A DNA stretch of 36,774 bases, taken from Chloroflexota bacterium (GTDB lineage: Bacteria > Chloroflexota > Dehalococcoidia > UBA2979). The notes under the pieces were generated by a model. That model was not told where the DNA came from, made no database searches, and saw nothing but the letters and a program-made list of their open reading frames with translations. A program made the translations under genes and the position numbers. This document shows positions 29,951 through 36,774 of this stretch, one piece after another. Location of the stretch: NCBI GenBank assembly GCA_016875635.1, contig VGPD01000021.1:1-36774 (forward strand), read 5' to 3'. Within the stretch, counting starts at the first letter, position 1, and each line of letters begins with the position of its first letter.

Positions 29951-31222
29951 CTAGCCGATCACCCCGCGCACCACGTCCGCGAGTCCATCGAGGGCGACCG
30001 TGCGTTGCTCGGCGTTACCTCGAAGCGGCTTCACCGTCGCCACGCCCTCGGCTGCCTCGCGGTCGCCGATGATCACCGCGACGGCCGCGCCCGAGGCGTC
30101 CGCGCCGCGCATCGCCGCCTTCATCGAGCGGCCGGGGATCCCCGCCAGTACGGAGAGCCCGGCGGCGCGCAGCAGCGAGGCCGCGCGGACGGCAGCGGCG
30201 GCGCCCGCCTCACCGAGGGGGATCGTCACGACGTCGACGGTCGCGGCGGGTGGCATCAACGCACGCGCCTTCAGGTTCAGCGCGATCCGGTCGACGCCCA
30301 CGCCGAAGCCGACGGCGGGCGTGTGGACGCCGCCGAGGAGTTCGATCAGCCCGTCATACCGGCCGCCACCGCCGACGGCGCCCTGGGAACCCTCGGCGTC
30401 GCGAGGCTCGAACTCCCAGACCGTGCGGGAGTAGTAGTCGAGGCCTCTCACGATCCGCGAGTCCACCTCGTAGGCGATGCCAAGGCTGTCGAGGTGGGCC
30501 TTCACCGCCTCGAAGTGCCCGCGGTCGGCGTCGTCGAGGAAGTCGAGGATGCTCGGCGCGCCCTGGACGGCCGGGTGGCCCGCGTCCTCCTTCGAGTCGA
30601 GCACGCGCAGGATGTTCGTCTCGTACCGCCGCTGGGAGTCACGCGAGAGGGTGGTGACATGCGGGGCGAAGTGCGCCCGCAGCGCCTCCATGTACAGGTG
30701 TCGGGTCGCCGCGGTGCCGATGCTGTTGATCCGGAGTGCGATGTCGGAGAGGCCGACCTCGCGGTAGAGCGTGGCCTGAAGGTCGATCAGTTCCGCGTCG
30801 AGGGCCGGCGAGTCGCTGCCGATCGCCTCGGCGCCGAACTGCCACAGCTGGCGGTAGCGGCCGGCCTGGGGGCGGTCATAGCGGAAGAACGGCCCGAAGT
30901 AGTAAAGCCGCACGGGCTGCGGCCACGATCCCATGCCGTGTTCGAGGTAGGCCCGGCAGACGCCGGCGGTCCCCTCCGGGCGGAGCGCGAGACGGTCGTT
31001 CCCGCGGTCCTCGAAGAGGTAGACCTCCTTCTGGATGATGTCGGACTCATCGCCGGCGGTGCGGAGGAAGACCTTCGCGTCCTCCACGATCGGCGTCGCG
31101 ATCGGGCGGTAGCCGAAGCGGTGGGCGACGGCCTCGGCGGTGTCGCGGATGTGCGCCCACAGCGCCGCGTCCTCCGGCAGCAGGTCATGCATTCCGCGGG
31201 GCGCGCGCAGCTCGTCGGCCAT
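29951..31222 (-). CDS. hisS: Histidyl-tRNA synthetase
   Basis: This is a 423-residue class II synthetase that charges tRNA-His. Motif 1 precedes FLRTAGDESDIIQKEVYLFED. Motif 2 is LRPEGTAGVCRAYLEHG...PVRLYYFGPFFRYDRPQAGRYRQLWQFGAEAIG. The histidine A motif is RIVRGLDYYSRTVWEFE and motif 3 is AVGFGVGVDRIALNL. A C-terminal anticodon-binding domain of the HisRS type follows. The ATG at 31222 lacks an SD and sits 6 nt below a TAGCAT box that has a TTGCCC -35. It is first in the hisS-prfA-prmC group and divergent from the (p)ppGpp synthase gene. Confidence 0.95.
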   Translation of the reverse strand: MADELRAPRGMHDLLPEDAALWAHIRDTAEAVAHRFGYRPIATPIVEDAKVFLRTAGDESDIIQKEVYLFEDRGNDRLALRPEGTAGVCRAYLEHGMGSWPQPVRLYYFGPFFRYDRPQAGRYRQLWQFGAEAIGSDSPALDAELIDLQATLYREVGLSDIALRINSIGTAATRHLYMEALRAHFAPHVTTLSRDSQRRYETNILRVLDSKEDAGHPAVQGAPSILDFLDDADRGHFEAVKAHLDSLGIAYEVDSRIVRGLDYYSRTVWEFEPRDAEGSQGAVGGGGRYDGLIELLGGVHTPAVGFGVGVDRIALNLKARALMPPAATVDVVTIPLGEAGAAAAVRAASLLRAAGLSVLAGIPGRSMKAAMRGADASGAAVAVIIGDREAAEGVATVKPLRGNAEQRTVALDGLADVVRGVIG

Positions 31223-31228
31223 GGGGGG

Positions 31229-31257
31229 ATGCTACGGGCGGCTTGATCGGCGGGCAA
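31229..31257 (-). promoter_or_regulatory. Leaderless promoter of hisS
   Basis: On the minus strand TTGCCC (31257-31252), 17 nt, then TAGCAT (31234-31229), then six C residues and the ATG. Both boxes and the spacing are good, which makes this the clearest leaderless promoter in the window. Confidence 0.6.
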
Positions 31258-31307
31258 CGAGGCGTGCCACGCTGGCCGCTGCGCCGGATGGAGACGGGCG
31301 GGAGGCA

Positions 31308-31313
31308 TATACT
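31308..31313 (+). promoter_or_regulatory. -10 box (TATACT) of the rel gene
   Basis: TATACT ends 9 nt before the ATG at 31323. A GGAGG at 31301-31305 lies upstream of this box and is too far from the ATG to act as SD, so a leaderless or near-leaderless mRNA is likely. Confidence 0.5.
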
Positions 31314-31322
31314 CCTCGAACG

Positions 31323-33491
31323 ATGGTGGTTTCAACGGCCCAGCCGGCTGGCGCTCGCGAGTTGCTGGAGGAGTGCGCCTCCTACCTGCCGCCTGACCGC
31401 GTCGAAGCCGTCCAGAAGGCCCTCGAATTTGCGATCCAGTGCCACGAGGGCCAGTCGCGCAGATCCGGCGAGCCCTACGTCACCCACCCGATCGCCGTCG
31501 CCCGGCTGGTGGCCGACCTCCACATGGACCCGCCCTCGGTCATCGCGGCGCTTCTCCACGACACGATCGAGGACTGCGGGATCACGGCGGAGGACATCCG
31601 CCGCCGTTTCGGGCCGGACTCCGCCACCCTCGTCGAGGGCGCCACGAAGATCGACCAGCTGCCCGACCGTCCCCTCGATGTCCAGGAGCAGGACACCGAG
31701 ACGCTCCGCAAGATGTTCCTGGCGATGGCCGAGGATGTCCGCGTCGTCATCGTGAAACTGGCCGACCGGCTCCACAACATGCGCACGCTGGAGCACCTCT
31801 CTCCCGACCGTCAGCAGGCGCTGGCCCGCGAGACGATGGATATCTACGCGCCGCTCGCCTCCCGGCTCGGTGTCTGGCAGTTCAAGTGGGAACTCGAGGA
31901 CCTCGCCTTCCGCTGGCTCGACCCGGAGGGCTATCGCCGCGTCGCCAACGCGGTCACTTCGAAGCGCTCGGAGCGCGAGCGGTACGTCGCCGAGATCACG
32001 AAAGAGCTCCACGACATGCTCGCCGCCGAGGGGATCGAGGCGGAGGTCACGGGACGCGTCAAGCATCTCTACTCCGTGCAGGAGAAGATGAAGCGGTACG
32101 CCGCCCTCGGGCGGTCGTTCGACCAGATCCGCGACCTCCTCGCCGTGCGGGTCTTCGTGAAGACGGTCGGCGACTGCTACAACGCCCTCGGCATCGTCCA
32201 CCAGCACTGGAAGCCGATCCCCGGCACCTTCGACGACTACATCGCGAACCCGAAGGAGTCGCTCTACCGCTCGCTCCATACCTCCGTGCTCGGACCGGGG
32301 ATGCGGACGTTCGAGGTGCAGATCCGTACCTATGAGATGCACCAGGTCGCCGAATACGGCGTCGCGGCGCACTGGCAGTACAAGGAGCAGGGCACTGGCC
32401 GCGACCGCCAGTACGAGGAGCGCATGGCATGGCTGCGCCACCTCCTCGAATGGCAGCAGGAGGCCTCCGGCACCGACGACTTCCTGGAGTCGATCAAGAC
32501 GGACGTCTTCCGCGACCAGGTCTTCGTCCACACGCCCAATGGCGACGTCCGCGTCCTCCCGGCCGGTTCGACGCCGATCGACTTCGCCTACCGCATCCAC
32601 ACCGACCTGGGCCACAACTGCGTGGGAGCGAAGGTCAACGGCAAGCTCGTGCCACTGCAGACACATCTGCAGAACGGCGATGTCGTCGAGATCGTCCGGT
32701 CGAGGGCGTCACGCGGGCCATCCCGCGACTGGCTGATCCCGTCCCTCGGCTACCTCGGCTCCGCCCATTCGCGGCAGAAGGTGCGTCAGTGGTTCCGTCG
32801 CGAGCACCGCGAGGACAACATCGAACGCGGCCGCGAGATGCTCGAGCGCGAGATCAAGCGTCTGGACATCGGCAAGATCCCGGCCGACCTGCCGAAGCAG
32901 CTCGGCTTCGAGGGGATGACCGACCTGCATGCCGCGATCGGATCGGGCGACCTCTCGCTCCAGAAGCTGATGAACCGGCTGGTCGAGCTGACCCCGCATG
33001 TTCAGCCGCTGAAGCCGTCGCCCTCCACGGCGGCAGCGGCCCAGCCGGGTTCGTCTGGCATCCGCGTCCTCGGTACCTCCGGGCTTCACGTCCAGATGGC
33101 GCGCTGCTGCCGCCCGCTCCCCGGCGACTCCATCGTCGGCTACGTGACGCGCTCCCGAGGCGTCACGGTCCACCGCGCGGACTGCGGGAACGTCCACTGG
33201 GGCCGCGACGCCGAGCGCGTGGTCGAGTGTGACTGGGGTCCGTCCGGCGATGTCTACACCGCCTCGATCGAGGTGCTGGCATGGGACCGCGTCGGCCTGC
33301 TGCGCGACGTCTCGACGATCATCGCGGACGACAAGGTGAACATGGTCGCGGTCCGCACCGTCGAGCACGACGACCGCACGACATCCGTCCAGGTGACGCT
33401 GGAGACGACCGGTGGTGAACAGTTCACACGCCTGCTCTCCCACCTCGACGCCGTCCGCGGCGTGATCTCGGTCCGTCGTACCAGTCAGTAG
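31323..33491 (+). CDS. rel: Bifunctional (p)ppGpp synthetase/hydrolase (RelA/SpoT homologue)
   Basis: This is a 722-residue long RSH protein that makes and degrades the stringent-response alarmone. The HD hydrolase domain has YVTHPIAVARLVADL and ALLHDTIEDC (His79-Asp80), plus KLADRLHNMRTL. The synthetase domain spans about 245-350, with RDLLAVRVFV and FDDYIANPKESLYRSLHT. TGS starts at about 396 (DQVFVHTPNGDV). A cysteine-containing zinc-finger region (MARCCRPLPGDSIVGYVTRSRGVTVHRADC) and an ACT domain end the protein. Both active sites look intact, so both activities are expected. I chose the ATG at 31323 from family alignment and the TATACT box just upstream. Confidence 0.95.
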   Translation: MVVSTAQPAGARELLEECASYLPPDRVEAVQKALEFAIQCHEGQSRRSGEPYVTHPIAVARLVADLHMDPPSVIAALLHDTIEDCGITAEDIRRRFGPDSATLVEGATKIDQLPDRPLDVQEQDTETLRKMFLAMAEDVRVVIVKLADRLHNMRTLEHLSPDRQQALARETMDIYAPLASRLGVWQFKWELEDLAFRWLDPEGYRRVANAVTSKRSERERYVAEITKELHDMLAAEGIEAEVTGRVKHLYSVQEKMKRYAALGRSFDQIRDLLAVRVFVKTVGDCYNALGIVHQHWKPIPGTFDDYIANPKESLYRSLHTSVLGPGMRTFEVQIRTYEMHQVAEYGVAAHWQYKEQGTGRDRQYEERMAWLRHLLEWQQEASGTDDFLESIKTDVFRDQVFVHTPNGDVRVLPAGSTPIDFAYRIHTDLGHNCVGAKVNGKLVPLQTHLQNGDVVEIVRSRASRGPSRDWLIPSLGYLGSAHSRQKVRQWFRREHREDNIERGREMLEREIKRLDIGKIPADLPKQLGFEGMTDLHAAIGSGDLSLQKLMNRLVELTPHVQPLKPSPSTAAAAQPGSSGIRVLGTSGLHVQMARCCRPLPGDSIVGYVTRSRGVTVHRADCGNVHWGRDAERVVECDWGPSGDVYTASIEVLAWDRVGLLRDVSTIIADDKVNMVAVRTVEHDDRTTSVQVTLETTGGEQFTRLLSHLDAVRGVISVRRTSQ

Positions 33492-33494
33492 GCA

Positions 33495-33528
33495 CCGGCC
33501 TGCGGGGGGCCGGGTGAGCCTGCGCTCA
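33495..33528 (+). terminator. Tandem hairpins after rel (weak terminator candidate)
   Basis: CCGGCC-N7-GGCCGG (33495-33513) is followed directly by TGAGC-CTGC-GCTCA (33515-33528) and TCCCTTT. The short stems and poor T-run keep confidence low. Confidence 0.35.
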
Positions 33529-33552
33529 TCCCTTTGGCGTGCCGTTTCCCAC

Positions 33553-33581
33553 TTGGAGGTCACCGTATACGCCCGAATACT
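33553..33581 (+). promoter_or_regulatory. Candidate promoter of the comM-like gene
   Basis: TTGGAG, a 17-nt spacer and AATACT would start transcription near 33588, about 59 nt before the ATG at 33647. Each box matches consensus at only 3-4 positions. Confidence 0.3.
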
Positions 33582-33646
33582 CGGGGTGCCCCGGCGAGAC
33601 ATTGGAGGCCACTCGTGCCCCCCTCAAGATGTGCAGCAGGACTCCG

Positions 33647-35167
33647 ATGACCCTCGCCATGATGCGCAGCGGCGCCCTGCGGGGCATCGAAGGCATCCCG
33701 GTGGATGTCGAGGCGGACATCGGTTCCGGCCTGCCGGCGGTCAACATCGTTGGATTGCCGGACGCCTCGGTCCAGGAGGCTCGCGAACGGGTGCGTGCCG
33801 CGATCCGCAATACGGGGTTCGAGTTCCCTCTCCGCCGGATCACCGTGAACCTCGCTCCCGCGGACGTGCGCAAGGAGGGGCCACTCTACGACCTCGCAAT
33901 CGCTGTCGCCGTGCTGGTGGCCAGCGGCCAGGTCGCCGACCGCTTCTCGGACACGGCACTGTTCGGCGAACTCTCGCTCGACGGCCGCCTCCGCCACATC
34001 CCCGGCGTCCTCCCATTCGTCGCGATGTGTGCAGCGCAGGGCATCGGCAGCGTGGTCGTGCCGGTCGAGGACGTGGCGGAGGAGAGGTCCGTGGGTGGCG
34101 TCCGTGTCCACGGGCTCGACAGCCTTCGCCAGGTGGGTGAGCCGTTCGAGTCCTGGCCGGAGGCGACGCAGATTCAGGTCGCTGAGGCGGACGGAGCGCC
34201 CCGGGAAGCGCACGACCTCGCGACGGTGCAGGGGCAGGAGCATGTGAAGCGCGCGCTGGAGGTGGCGGCGGCGGGCGGCCACAATCTGCTCATGCAGGGC
34301 CCGCCGGGCCCCGGCAAGACCCTCCTGGCGCGGGCGCTCCCCGGTCTCCTGGCCCCGCTCACTCCCGCCGAATCGATCGAGGTGGCGAAGGTCTACTCGG
34401 TCGCCGGGCTGCTCAACCGGGAGCGCCCGCTCATGCGCGAGCGGCCGTTTCGCGCACCGCACCACACGATCTCGCACGCCGGGCTCGTGGGCGGCGGCTC
34501 GCACATCCGGCCGGGCGAGGTCTCCCTCGCACATCGCGGCGTGCTCTTCCTCGACGAGTTCCCCGAATTTGGCGCGACCGCCCTCGAGGCGTTGCGCGAG
34601 CCTCTGGAATCCGGAGCACTCACCATTTCGCGGGCGCGGGGCTCGGTGACGTTCCCGGCGCGGGTGTTGCTGGTGGCGGCAATGAACCCGTGTCCCTGCG
34701 GGTATTACGGCGACCCGGTACGTGCCTGTACCTGCCCGGAGGCCACCGTCACCCGCTATCAGCGCCGCGTCTCCGGCCCGCTCCTCGACCGCATTGACCT
34801 CTTCATTGACGTCCCCCGGGTCGAGTTCAAAGAGCTGACGGGCGAGGCCACCGGAGAGCGGTCGGAGGCCGTCCGTGCCCGGGTCGTCGAGGCGCGCGAG
34901 CGGCAGGCGGCACGCTTTTACGGCACCTCGACCGTCGCAAACGCGGAGATGGGGCCGCTCGACGTGCGGAAGCACTGCCAGCAGCAACTGGAGGCCGCCG
35001 CGCAGCCGCTCCTGGCTGCCGCGATGCAGCAACTCGGCCTCTCCGCTCGCTCCTTCCACCGCGTCCTGAAGGTCGCCCGCACGATCGCCGACCTCGCCGG
35101 CAGCGAGCGGATCCTCACGCCCCACCTCGCCGAGGCGGTGCAGTACCGCCGTCGCGGCGCGGAATAG
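33647..35167 (+). CDS. comM: YifB/ComM family Mg-chelatase-like AAA+ ATPase
   Basis: This is a 506-residue AAA+ protein related to ComM, a helicase that promotes branch migration during natural transformation. The N-terminal ChlI-type domain reads IEGIPVDVEADIGSGLPAVNIVGLPDASVQEARERVRAAI and ITVNLAPADVRKEGPLYDLAIA. The AAA+ core has Walker A GPPGPGKT (about residue 218), FRAPHHTISHAGLVGGG and Walker B VLFLDEFPEF. A four-cysteine NPCPCGYYGDP...CTCPE insert and an arginine-containing LLDRIDLFIDVPRV follow. I chose the ATG at 33647 by family alignment (TLAMMRSGALRGIEG). Upstream in-frame starts add nonconserved sequence. A role in transformation is known for some members only. Confidence 0.92.
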   Translation: MTLAMMRSGALRGIEGIPVDVEADIGSGLPAVNIVGLPDASVQEARERVRAAIRNTGFEFPLRRITVNLAPADVRKEGPLYDLAIAVAVLVASGQVADRFSDTALFGELSLDGRLRHIPGVLPFVAMCAAQGIGSVVVPVEDVAEERSVGGVRVHGLDSLRQVGEPFESWPEATQIQVAEADGAPREAHDLATVQGQEHVKRALEVAAAGGHNLLMQGPPGPGKTLLARALPGLLAPLTPAESIEVAKVYSVAGLLNRERPLMRERPFRAPHHTISHAGLVGGGSHIRPGEVSLAHRGVLFLDEFPEFGATALEALREPLESGALTISRARGSVTFPARVLLVAAMNPCPCGYYGDPVRACTCPEATVTRYQRRVSGPLLDRIDLFIDVPRVEFKELTGEATGERSEAVRARVVEARERQAARFYGTSTVANAEMGPLDVRKHCQQQLEAAAQPLLAAAMQQLGLSARSFHRVLKVARTIADLAGSERILTPHLAEAVQYRRRGAE

Positions 35168-35522
35168 TCCTCGCAGGCACGAACGTCAGCGAGTCGGCAG
35201 GTGACAGCGAGGCTTCGGGGTTCAGATGCCCGGGCTTACGTCGATGCTCTTCGGGAGACGGCACGCTCCCCCGTCGTGTGTGGACAGACCTGCGCTGCCT
35301 GGACGTCGTTCAACGAGACCCATACCCGCGGCGGAGTCGCTCCATGGCTGGGTCTCTTTGATTCGGTCTGGCTCCCGCTTGCCGGACAGAGGTGACGAAT
35401 GTCACCAGTTGCTTGATGATCGTTCAGTGGCCCGGTCTTCCGCCGATAGTGTCTGTAAGCCAACGTCTGGAAAACATTGTCCGATAGGGCATTCCAACAA
35501 GGCACGCTGTGAGGGGCCGCAG
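35168..35522. other. Gene-free interval between comM-like gene and HDOD gene
   Basis: I find no credible coding frame here. The interval holds a perfect 16-bp dyad (35391-35406) and a weak promoter candidate (TTCAGT at 35423, TAGTGT at 35447). The last 120 bp are more AT-rich than the surroundings. A T-arm-like stretch near 35216 does not extend into a tRNA. Confidence 0.5.
35391..35406. repeat. Inverted repeat GGTGAC-GAAT-GTCACC
   Basis: A perfect 6-bp dyad with a 4-bp centre lies 117 bp upstream of the HDOD start and just ahead of its weak promoter candidate. It may be an operator or a small hairpin. Confidence 0.4.
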
Positions 35523-36323
35523 ATGACTTTCTCCATTGAAATTCCAACCCTTCCGGTGGCCCGGGTGCGGGCGCTGGCGCTCGTCGCCAACGTCAATCCC
35601 TCGTACGACGATCTGGTCGGCGTGATCGACGCCGACCCCGCGCTGACCATCGCGCTGCTGCGTGCGGCGAATTCCGCCGCGTCCGCTCCGGTCGATCGTG
35701 TGAAGACGGCCCACGTCGCGATGGTCCGTGTGGGCATGAAGGAAGCACGCCGGATCATCATGGGCGTGGCGCTGTCGAATTAATTCCAGAGCCTGCATCG
35801 TTCCGGGATCGATGAGGATGAAATCTGGCGACACCTCATCGCCACCGCCGTGCTTGCCGACGCGACCGCCTGGGGTGAAGTCCGGCACTCCGAGGCCTTC
35901 ACCGCTGGTCTGCTTCACGATGTCGGTCGCCTTGCGTTGGCGACGGCAGAACCGGAGCGGTATGCCAAAGTGGTCAGCGTTGCGCAGCGCGGGGTGCCGA
36001 CCAGCGAGGCGGAACGGGCTGTCTTCGGGATGGACCACGTTGAGTGGGGTGCCTCGCTCGCCCGTCTCTGGGGATTCCCCGATGAGATTGTGGCGGCCAT
36101 CACGGATCACCACGTCGCCTCGCAGCAGGGAATCTCGTGGGTGGTCACTCGCGCTCGCGAGATGGCGGCGGGCCTCGGCATCGGCGACGGGGTAGTCGCC
36201 CCGATGCCGCTCGACCCCGGAAGCGAGGCGGCGATGATGCCCGTCATCGAGGACCTCGGCGGCGAGGAGTCCGTCCTCCAGCGGGTGGCGCGGTACCAGG
36301 GGGCGATGGCCACCGCCGCGTAG
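35523..36323 (+). pseudogene. HDOD-domain protein gene interrupted by an in-frame TAA
   Basis: The frame starts at ATG 35523 with a GAGGGG purine run and encodes an HDOD domain: IPTLPVARVRALALVAN, DPALTIALLRAANSA and IGVALSN-like text. It stops at TAA 35781-35783 (codon 87). The same frame continues without shift as FQSLHRSGIDEDEIWRHLIATAVLADATAW, then TAGLLHDVGRLALA with the HD pair, then HVEWGASLARLWGFPDEIVAAITDHH. It ends at TAG 36321-36323. Together these give about 266 codons, a normal single-domain HDOD size. HDOD proteins are signalling scaffolds related to HD phosphohydrolases. The gene is either broken by one nonsense change, read through at the stop, or affected by a sequencing error. 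A GTG at 35850 could restart but has no SD. Confidence 0.85.
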
Positions 36324-36342
36324 ACGGTGATCGAGGGCCGGG

Positions 36343-36348
36343 TACTAT
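36343..36348 (+). promoter_or_regulatory. -10 box (TACTAT) of probable leaderless promoter
   Basis: TACTAT ends 6 nt before the ATG at 36355 with no SD. TAGACG (36321-36326), 16 nt upstream, is a possible -35. Confidence 0.45.
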
Positions 36349-36354
36349 TCTCCC

Positions 36355-36774
36355 ATGGCCTTCCTTCCGTTCCGCATCGAATTCTCTGACCGGGCGATCG
36401 ACGACCTTCACCGGCGGCTCGATGACACACGGTGGCCGGACACCGGGTGGGACACGGGCTGGGTGACCGGCACGAAGGACAGCGTCCTGCGCGACCTCGT
36501 GCGGTACTGGCGGAACGACTTCGACTGGTCGAAGCAGCAGGCGGCGCTGAATCGGCGCGCCCATGTCCGAGGCGTCATCGATGGCGACGAAATGCACGCC
36601 ATGCTGATGGCGGGGCCGGGCTCCGAGCGGCGCACGCCCGTGCTGTTGATCCACGGCTGGCCCGGCTCCTTCGTGGAGTTCATCGAGGCGGGCGAGCGGC
36701 TGTCGGAGGGTGTCGACGGTGCGCCGGGGCTGGACGTGGTCGTGCCGTCGCTGCCGGGGTTCGGGTTCTCCGAT
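36355..36774 (+). CDS. Epoxide hydrolase, N-terminal part
   Basis: The first 140 codons of an alpha/beta-hydrolase-fold epoxide hydrolase are present; the gene runs off the window. The N-terminal EHN (lid) domain is recognised by FRIEFSDRAIDDLHRRLDDTRWPD, LRDLVRYWRNDFDW and AALNRRAHVRGVIDGDEMHAM. The core then begins with PVLLIHGWPGSFVEF, which holds the HGWP oxyanion-hole motif, and ends at VPSLPGFGFSD. The nucleophile Asp and the rest of the triad lie downstream. The product resembles microsomal-type and juvenile-hormone-type hydrolases, which open epoxides to diols. The substrate is unknown. It has a leaderless-type start. Confidence 0.92.
   Translation, partial: MAFLPFRIEFSDRAIDDLHRRLDDTRWPDTGWDTGWVTGTKDSVLRDLVRYWRNDFDWSKQQAALNRRAHVRGVIDGDEMHAMLMAGPGSERRTPVLLIHGWPGSFVEFIEAGERLSEGVDGAPGLDVVVPSLPGFGFSD

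Noticed and set aside
28940-31246. Very long open frame on the plus strand opposite prfA and hisS, and similar antisense frames at 26727-28994 and 17650-19596
   Set aside because: They are antisense shadows of well-supported genes in GC-rich DNA, without domains or start signals.
35210-35240. T-arm-like sequence (stem with TTCAGAT loop) suggesting a tRNA
   Set aside because: Only four of five T-stem pairs form, the loop is not TTCRANY-perfect, and no acceptor, D-arm or anticodon arm can be built from the flanks.
35226-35522. Upstream in-frame extension of the HDOD gene
   Set aside because: The extra sequence has no HDOD similarity, crosses the dyad and promoter candidate, and ATG 35523 has a good purine-rich SD.
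1-36774. CRISPR array, insertion sequence or prophage remains
   Set aside because: No regularly spaced repeats, transposase or integrase frames, or terminal inverted repeats were seen.

Overview
This is a GC-rich (about two thirds GC by eye), densely packed bacterial chromosome segment with mostly core genes. The best guess at the lineage is Chloroflexota, perhaps a Dehalococcoidia or Tepidiformia relative. The reasons are: complex I genes without an NADH-dehydrogenase (NuoEFG) module, a GuaB3-type IMP dehydrogenase homologue, many starts without a Shine-Dalgarno (SD) site that sit directly under a TANNNT box (leaderless style), and a set of separate DUF35/thiolase/MaoC/SDR genes. This placement is inference; no rRNA or tRNA is present to test it.

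Layout. 2-2616 (+): the 3' end of gpsA, then an overlapping HEAT-repeat/NUDIX/GNAT trio ending at a strong terminator. 2722-8384 (-): an acyl-CoA metabolism region with two tandem SDR paralogues, two MaoC-like hot-dog proteins, a PHP phosphoesterase, a thiolase-like enzyme and its DUF35 zinc-ribbon partner. A 397-bp divergent intergenic region carries two promoter candidates, palindromes and a structured leader. 8782-18306 (+): nuoACDHJK, a small unknown gene, then nuoLMN. All seven membrane subunits plus NuoC and NuoD are present, while every subunit that binds Fe-S or flavin (B, I, E, F, G) is absent.

18316-22316 (+): ybeY, dnaX, recR, a small membrane protein and recO. 22222-26472 (-): metG, tatD, a polyprenyl diphosphate synthase and ppa, whose 3' end runs into recO. 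26554-27936 (+): guaB3 behind a leader with an apparent 20-codon upstream ORF and an 11-bp hairpin. 27933-31222 (-): hisS, prfA, prmC. 31323-35167 (+): a bifunctional (p)ppGpp synthetase/hydrolase and a ComM-type AAA+ protein. 35523-36323 (+): an HDOD gene broken by an in-frame TAA. The window ends inside an epoxide-hydrolase gene.

The strongest unusual signals are the uORF-hairpin leader of guaB3, the structured leader of the DUF35-thiolase operon, the complex I operon stripped of redox-centre subunits, the interrupted HDOD gene, the recurring leaderless promoter pattern, and a pyrophosphatase with His in place of the expected catalytic Asp plus a basic tail read antisense to recO. No mobile element, CRISPR array, rRNA or tRNA was found.
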